This document shows, in pieces, positions 60,899-64,000 of a stretch of 64,000 nucleotides of DNA (position 1 is the first letter of the stretch; each line of letters starts with the position of its first letter). The translations under genes and the position numbers were made by a program. The DNA is from Solidesulfovibrio alcoholivorans DSM 5433 (lineage in GTDB: Bacteria > Desulfobacterota > Desulfovibrionia > Desulfovibrionales > Desulfovibrionaceae), in NCBI RefSeq assembly GCF_000702665.1, contig NZ_JNJA01000006.1:186001-250000 (forward strand), in the 5' to 3' direction. The notes under the pieces were generated by a model, which was given only the letters and a program-made list of their open reading frames with translations, did no database searches and was not told where the DNA came from.

Positions 60899-61239
60899 CT
60901 AAACATCGTCCCATTCTATGAGGCCCACGATGGATGTCCCCATCTCCTCGGAATGGACCATTTTAATGTGAGTTTGTACAGCCTGTTCAGTCTGCTCGTG
61001 GGAGCCATCACGGATCATAATCCAAGAATCTTCATGTAGAGGGAGTAGTCTATTGCGGATGCGCTTGGATTGTCGCCTTGTGGTAGCGGGGCTGCGCTTC
61101 TGGAGGACATTGTCCATCAACAGAGCCACGTAAAACGCCTCTCGTCAAGGCCTTGCAAAAGAAGGTCGGCAATCTTACAGCTCTCATTAACCATTAAAGA
61201 GCCTGCGACGATCTCGCCATTATATCGGGATTCTGGCAC
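60899..61239 (-). pseudogene. brxA: brxA (DUF1819, BREX) remnant, frameshifted and truncated
   Basis: On the minus strand from GTG 61239 (AAGGG upstream) one frame reads YNGEIVAGSLMVNESCKIAD and LLLQGLDERRF, then runs into TGA at 61117-61119. The overlapping frame continues VALLMDNVLQKRSPATTRRQ, SKRIRNRLLPLHEDSWIMIR and DGSHEQTEQ, to TAG at 60899. Together they follow the BrxA/DUF1819 pattern. A one-base loss in the T-run of CGTTTT joins the two frames. The final 25 codons no longer resemble BrxA and the product would be about 113 instead of about 200 residues, so it is broken twice. It lies 48 bases before zorA. Confidence 0.75.
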
Positions 61240-61754
61240 GGAATTCCCTTAAAAGTGACGTTGAGAATAATGCTGTTCAGATTGCCTGAGCCCTGCAGGT
61301 CCCAATATCACCCACCCGATCGGGCGTAAATCCTCGACAGTGAACTATGTTAATTAAAATTCAACAATATGAAATAATAAGATATTTTTAATATGCATTT
61401 GCGAAAAGGCGGATCCAGGGTGCGCGACGGTGTGCCAAAAGAGCTTCGGTGGTCCTGATTATCTTTTTGTCCGGCATAGCTTTGTTGGCAACTGGCCTCA
61501 TTTGTTCGAGGAAAGAGACATCCATTCCTGTGGCTGCACTTTTTTTCAACCGCCAATACATCAATAACATTTATCAATCTAAAATAAGCCTCTGTTAGGC
61601 TCCTGTAGCGATGTTTCAAATTCAGCGTTTAGAGATCCTTTTGGTCTAAAATAAAAGATTCGGAGGAAACCACTTAAGTACTCGAGCTGTGTCTTGTTTA
61701 TAAAAAAATAACAAGGAGCTTCTTACAACATTATTTGTACAAAGCGTTGGAAAG
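61240..61754. other. 515-base AT-rich intergenic region
   Basis: No supported gene. It contains the palindromes CCTGCAGG (near 61292) and CCCGATCGGG (61315-61324), which lie just upstream of the brxA relic and could mark the promoter/operator region of the Zorya transcript. A 60-codon open frame on the minus strand (61388-61570) has no family match I recognise and a poor initiation region. Confidence 0.4.
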
Positions 61755-62522
61755 TTATTTTACTACTCGCAGTTCGTTAGATGCAGGCAGGTATAGCTGG
61801 GATCGATGGCAATAAATTTTACCATTTTTCATATTTAAATGTCCGTTTTTGAAAAGTGGCGAAAAATGTTTGTGTATTGCGCTGGTTATCCATCCATTGT
61901 CATCTTGTGTTGGACAGACAAGGATTTCATCAAAAAAATCATAGATATCACCGATATCGATATCCATGTCCAATTCTGTCTCGCTATTGTCTAAGATTAT
62001 GAAGCGATATTCCGATTCATGTCGAAACGGTATTCTTTTTTGAAACAATGCATCGATGGTATTTGATCGAATTGAGATTCCTGGGCAGTATGTAATTTCT
62101 TGATGGACGAGAGTGAGATGTGGGTTGTTCTCGATGCGACTTGCAATTGAGCATAATATCTTTGAAATGTTGCATTTAACACATACGCCAGATCTGCCGC
62201 AATATGCTTCCCACAAAGCTGCAGAACCCATTTGCTGTAATTCTTGATTCGCCCTTTGAAATGTGTCCAGATTTAAGCCGGCAGGCGTTTGATGGCATTC
62301 TAGGATATCAAGTTCGCGGGTCCAACAGCTTCCAAATATATGGTTTGGATTTATGTTTCTAGATCCAGTATGAATTCTGCTGGACATTTCATAACTTTTG
62401 CCTTCGAACTTATCTGGCCAAGAAGTAATCTTAGAGAATCGAACTTTTTTGCTTGTAAATAAATGCAAGAAAGATTCTAACGACAAATATCTATATAACG
62501 CCATGTCTGGCAGGATAGACAT
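61755..62522 (-). CDS. DUF2971 family protein
   Basis: A 255-residue soluble protein. The opening LYRYLSLESFLHLFTSKKVRFSKITSWPDKFEG, then CWTRELDILECH and LWEAYCGRSGVCVKCN are the DUF2971 pattern; a middle segment FRHESEYRFIILD is also typical. Function unknown, but DUF2971 genes are frequent passengers of defence and mobile islands. Low GC compared with the Zorya genes, so it probably arrived separately. Confidence 0.8.
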   Translation of the reverse strand: MSILPDMALYRYLSLESFLHLFTSKKVRFSKITSWPDKFEGKSYEMSSRIHTGSRNINPNHIFGSCWTRELDILECHQTPAGLNLDTFQRANQELQQMGSAALWEAYCGRSGVCVKCNISKILCSIASRIENNPHLTLVHQEITYCPGISIRSNTIDALFQKRIPFRHESEYRFIILDNSETELDMDIDIGDIYDFFDEILVCPTQDDNGWITSAIHKHFSPLFKNGHLNMKNGKIYCHRSQLYLPASNELRVVK

Positions 62523-62617
62523 CTTCTTATGTTTCCTTTAAAGTATATTGTAGTATGCTGAGGATGGTGAACTAGATAAAAATGACATTTGGTTGCGAAG
62601 TGCGCCATGGCCTATTG

Positions 62618-63139
62618 TTAATAGCTCTCAGAATGTTCTTTGTGCTTCTCCCAGTTATCCATGTAGATTTTGGCCATGTCCTTGCTCGGAATAATTAATA
62701 AATTTTCAGCGTTCTTTTCTTCGGCTGCCTTCGTGAAATTGAAAGATCCCGTGACAACAATGGATCGATCGAGAATCATCACCTTATTGTGCGCGATGGC
62801 ATGTTTGTCGTCAATATACACAGGGATTCCTTCGTTTTTCAAGAAGGTCGCTCCCGTATAGCGTTCGGTTCGTTGGCTCTTGTCCAGTATCGCTTCGATT
62901 TTCACCCCGCGCCTGACGGCATCCACCAAGGCTTTGGCAATGGGGGCTGACGTGAAGCTGTATGCCTGAACGAAAATGGAATCCTTGGCTTGGCCGATGG
63001 TGGCAACCAGAGCATCCTGTGCTCCGCCCCGGGGTGAGAAATAAACCTGAACAGGAGTATTCTGCAGCGTGAGGTCGTAGGCAAAAGCCGGCACCACCCA
63101 AAGGGCTACGGCAACGTAAAGAATAGCAATTTTCCTCAT
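62618..63139 (-). CDS. secreted phospholipase D-like endonuclease (Nuc family)
   Basis: A 173-residue protein with a signal peptide (MRKIAILYVAVALWVVPAFA) and a single PLD domain: HNKVMILDRSIVVTGSFNFT is the complete HxKx4D...GSxxN catalytic motif, in the small dimeric Nuc/BfiI-like class with one HKD per chain. Homologues are periplasmic, non-specific DNases carried by conjugative plasmids and islands. The adjacent exported SNase-like gene lies 33 bases upstream in the same direction. Confidence 0.9.
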   Translation of the reverse strand: MRKIAILYVAVALWVVPAFAYDLTLQNTPVQVYFSPRGGAQDALVATIGQAKDSIFVQAYSFTSAPIAKALVDAVRRGVKIEAILDKSQRTERYTGATFLKNEGIPVYIDDKHAIAHNKVMILDRSIVVTGSFNFTKAAEEKNAENLLIIPSKDMAKIYMDNWEKHKEHSESY

Positions 63140-63172
63140 CGGTTAGCCCTTAACAAAACTGAACCTGTCGCT

Positions 63173-63628
63173 CTACTCGGACCACAGCCCCTTCTTTTCG
63201 TCTCGGCACTGCAATTCCCAGGCGTTCCAGCTGACGCACTCAGGAGTGAACTGTTCGCGGCAGAGTTGCATGTTCACGCGTACCAGGCAGGCTTTGGCCA
63301 AAACGTTGGCGATGTCCTCTTGGCCGACAATTATCCGGGCAACGGCCACCCCGTCCTTGCCCCGGCCCATGGGCATCACCTCGGCCACGTTGTCCCACTG
63401 GTGACACCAGGACGCGGTCCTTTTCGTGGCCGTCTCGGCATGCTTCGCGCCGGCTTGCGGGACGGTGATGGCGAATAGGCGAATTCTTTCAATTTGCCCG
63501 TCCGACTTGGCGATGTCCAGGGTCGCACCGTCTACGACCGTGACCACTTTGCCCGAAAATTTTTCGGTCGCGAGGGCTGACGTCGCTACCAGCACGGAAA
63601 AGAAAATGGAGAACAAGAGGTTTTTCAA
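63173..63628 (-). CDS. exported staphylococcal-nuclease-fold protein with degenerate active site
   Basis: A 151-residue protein with a signal peptide (LLFSIFFSVLVATSALA) and a thermonuclease-like fold (FSGKVVTVVDGATLDI, ERIRLFAITVPQ, AVARIIVG). By eye alignment, the Ca-ligand Asp21 is Ala35, Asp40 is Thr55, catalytic Glu43 is Gln58 and Arg87 is Val94; only Arg35 (Arg50) remains. The C-terminus holds four cysteines (KACLVRV, QLCREQFTPECVSW, LQCRDE) that could form disulfides. It is thus likely not a nuclease but a binding protein, or a decaying gene. The start is TTG 63628 with GGAGA upstream. Confidence 0.8.
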   Translation of the reverse strand: MKNLLFSIFFSVLVATSALATEKFSGKVVTVVDGATLDIAKSDGQIERIRLFAITVPQAGAKHAETATKRTASWCHQWDNVAEVMPMGRGKDGVAVARIIVGQEDIANVLAKACLVRVNMQLCREQFTPECVSWNAWELQCRDEKKGLWSE

Positions 63629-63948
63629 GGGGTGTCTCCATTTTGATGGCTAAAATACCTTTGACTTGCTATAATATTACGAAAAAGCTTCGAAAGGGGC
63701 ATTTCGATGCGCCATCCGACTCGGTACTCGAAAATGGTTGCGGCCATGGATGGCCCCGAATCAGCATCAAACTTGGTGCCTGTTTTCACTCCTGGCGTCA
63801 TTTACCATTTTCAAAGCACGTGGACCTGAGGTAACCAAACGAGAGGTTGCGATATGCAGAAGCAGTCGTCAACTTCCAATTAAATTGCAGATCTGTCAAA
63901 TGCAATGATGTAATAACTTTGGTGAGTTATTCTGCCATGGAGGACAAT
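63629..63948. other. 320-base region without a supported gene
   Basis: Mixed composition; contains a 63-codon open frame on the plus strand (63643-63834) with no recognisable family and no good ribosome binding site. Nothing else supported. Confidence 0.4.
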
Positions 63949-64000
63949 ATGGACAAAGAAACGTTCGATTCTATATGCTCTGACATTGAAACCTCCTATG
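63949..64000 (+). CDS. start of an unidentified gene, truncated by the window end
   Basis: ATG 63949 is preceded by GGAGG with a five-base gap and opens into MDKETFDSICSDIETSY. The beginning resembles phage-type DNA-packaging or HTH proteins whose N-terminus contains a similar helix, but 17 residues are too few to decide. Confidence 0.4.
   Translation, partial: MDKETFDSICSDIETSY

Larger units (their letters stand above)
46619..64000. mobile_element. genomic (defence) island inserted in comM, right end outside window
   Basis: From 46,619 onward base composition falls well below that of the core, gene-to-gene composition varies strongly, and typical accessory functions appear: XRE regulator, DUF927 ATPase, orphan DNA methyltransferase, Zorya, a BREX relic, DUF2971 and secreted nuclease-like proteins. 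The core-type repeat families stop at the boundary. The left end is the comM junction; the exact end bases are uncertain by a few nucleotides. No integrase, transposase, tRNA or terminal inverted repeat could be identified inside the window, so the transfer mechanism is unknown. Confidence 0.85.

Noticed and set aside
61350..61619. Two overlapping minus-strand frames (61350-61619 and 61388-61570)
   Set aside because: They occupy the same DNA in different frames, neither has a good start, and neither has a recognisable family; kept only as part of the intergenic description.
63660..63680. TTGACT and TATAAT near 63,665
   Set aside because: They are almost adjacent (three-base spacer), so they cannot form one promoter.
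1..64000. CRISPR arrays, tRNA or rRNA genes, complete insertion sequences
   Set aside because: No regularly spaced direct repeats, cloverleaf-like sequences, rRNA segments or transposase genes could be recognised on either strand.

Overview
The core of this window (about 1-46,618) is a very GC-rich chromosome whose gene set points to an anaerobic, sulfate-reducer-like Desulfovibrio/Solidesulfovibrio-type deltaproteobacterium. The pointers are a four-subunit 2-ketoacid:ferredoxin oxidoreductase, rubrerythrin with periplasmic redox proteins, a HybA-like multi-[4Fe-4S] protein with a membrane partner, an iron-containing alcohol dehydrogenase and FG-GAP/YibE-type genes. This is inference from gene content and base composition; no rRNA or tRNA gene is present to confirm it.

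Layout of the core: an O-acetylation pair (AlgX/AlgJ-like plus MBOAT, 1-1,733); a methyltransferase and an Old Yellow Enzyme; an LrgA/LrgB pair divergent from a LysR regulator with a palindromic operator; CorA; a DHH phosphoesterase, lipB and queA; a Vor operon (11,424-14,048); aroE, a GGDEF protein and a DUF1499 protein; an MltD-like transglycosylase with four LysM repeats; rlmB and an Rlu pseudouridine synthase overlapping tail to tail; a branched-chain amino-acid type ABC transporter without ATPase genes; a CsgG/TolB-like plus FG-GAP protein; a GH51-like hydrolase, a YibE/F protein and alkaline phosphatase; a trans-sulfuration enzyme and a redox/oxidative-stress run (TlpA-like, 1-Cys peroxiredoxin, CMD protein, rubrerythrin); a radical SAM protein; an Fe-S/membrane/Cys-rich cluster; a lysozyme-like protein; Fe-ADH, mogA, rfbA; a hybrid histidine kinase; map; and the 3' part of comM/yifB.

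At about 46,619 the comM reading frame stops at its conserved CPCG motif and base composition drops sharply. From there to the end of the window (at least 17.4 kb) lies a mosaic, lower-GC island; its far end and the missing 5' half of comM lie outside the window. It carries a small XRE regulator, a 0.7-kb non-coding tract with inverted repeats, a DUF927-type ATPase, an unrecognised 492-aa protein, an orphan ParB-like/DNA methyltransferase fusion with a structured leader, a complete type I Zorya anti-phage system (zorA-zorB-zorC-zorD, minus strand), a frameshifted and truncated brxA (BREX) relic directly upstream of zorA, a DUF2971 protein, and two secreted nuclease-family proteins, one of which has lost most of its catalytic residues. 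No integrase or transposase is visible in the window.

Two families of palindromic DNA recur between core genes and not in the island. One is a two-hairpin element that always follows a stop codon in the same orientation (six copies). The other is a long near-perfect hairpin with an A/T-tract apex (two copies).
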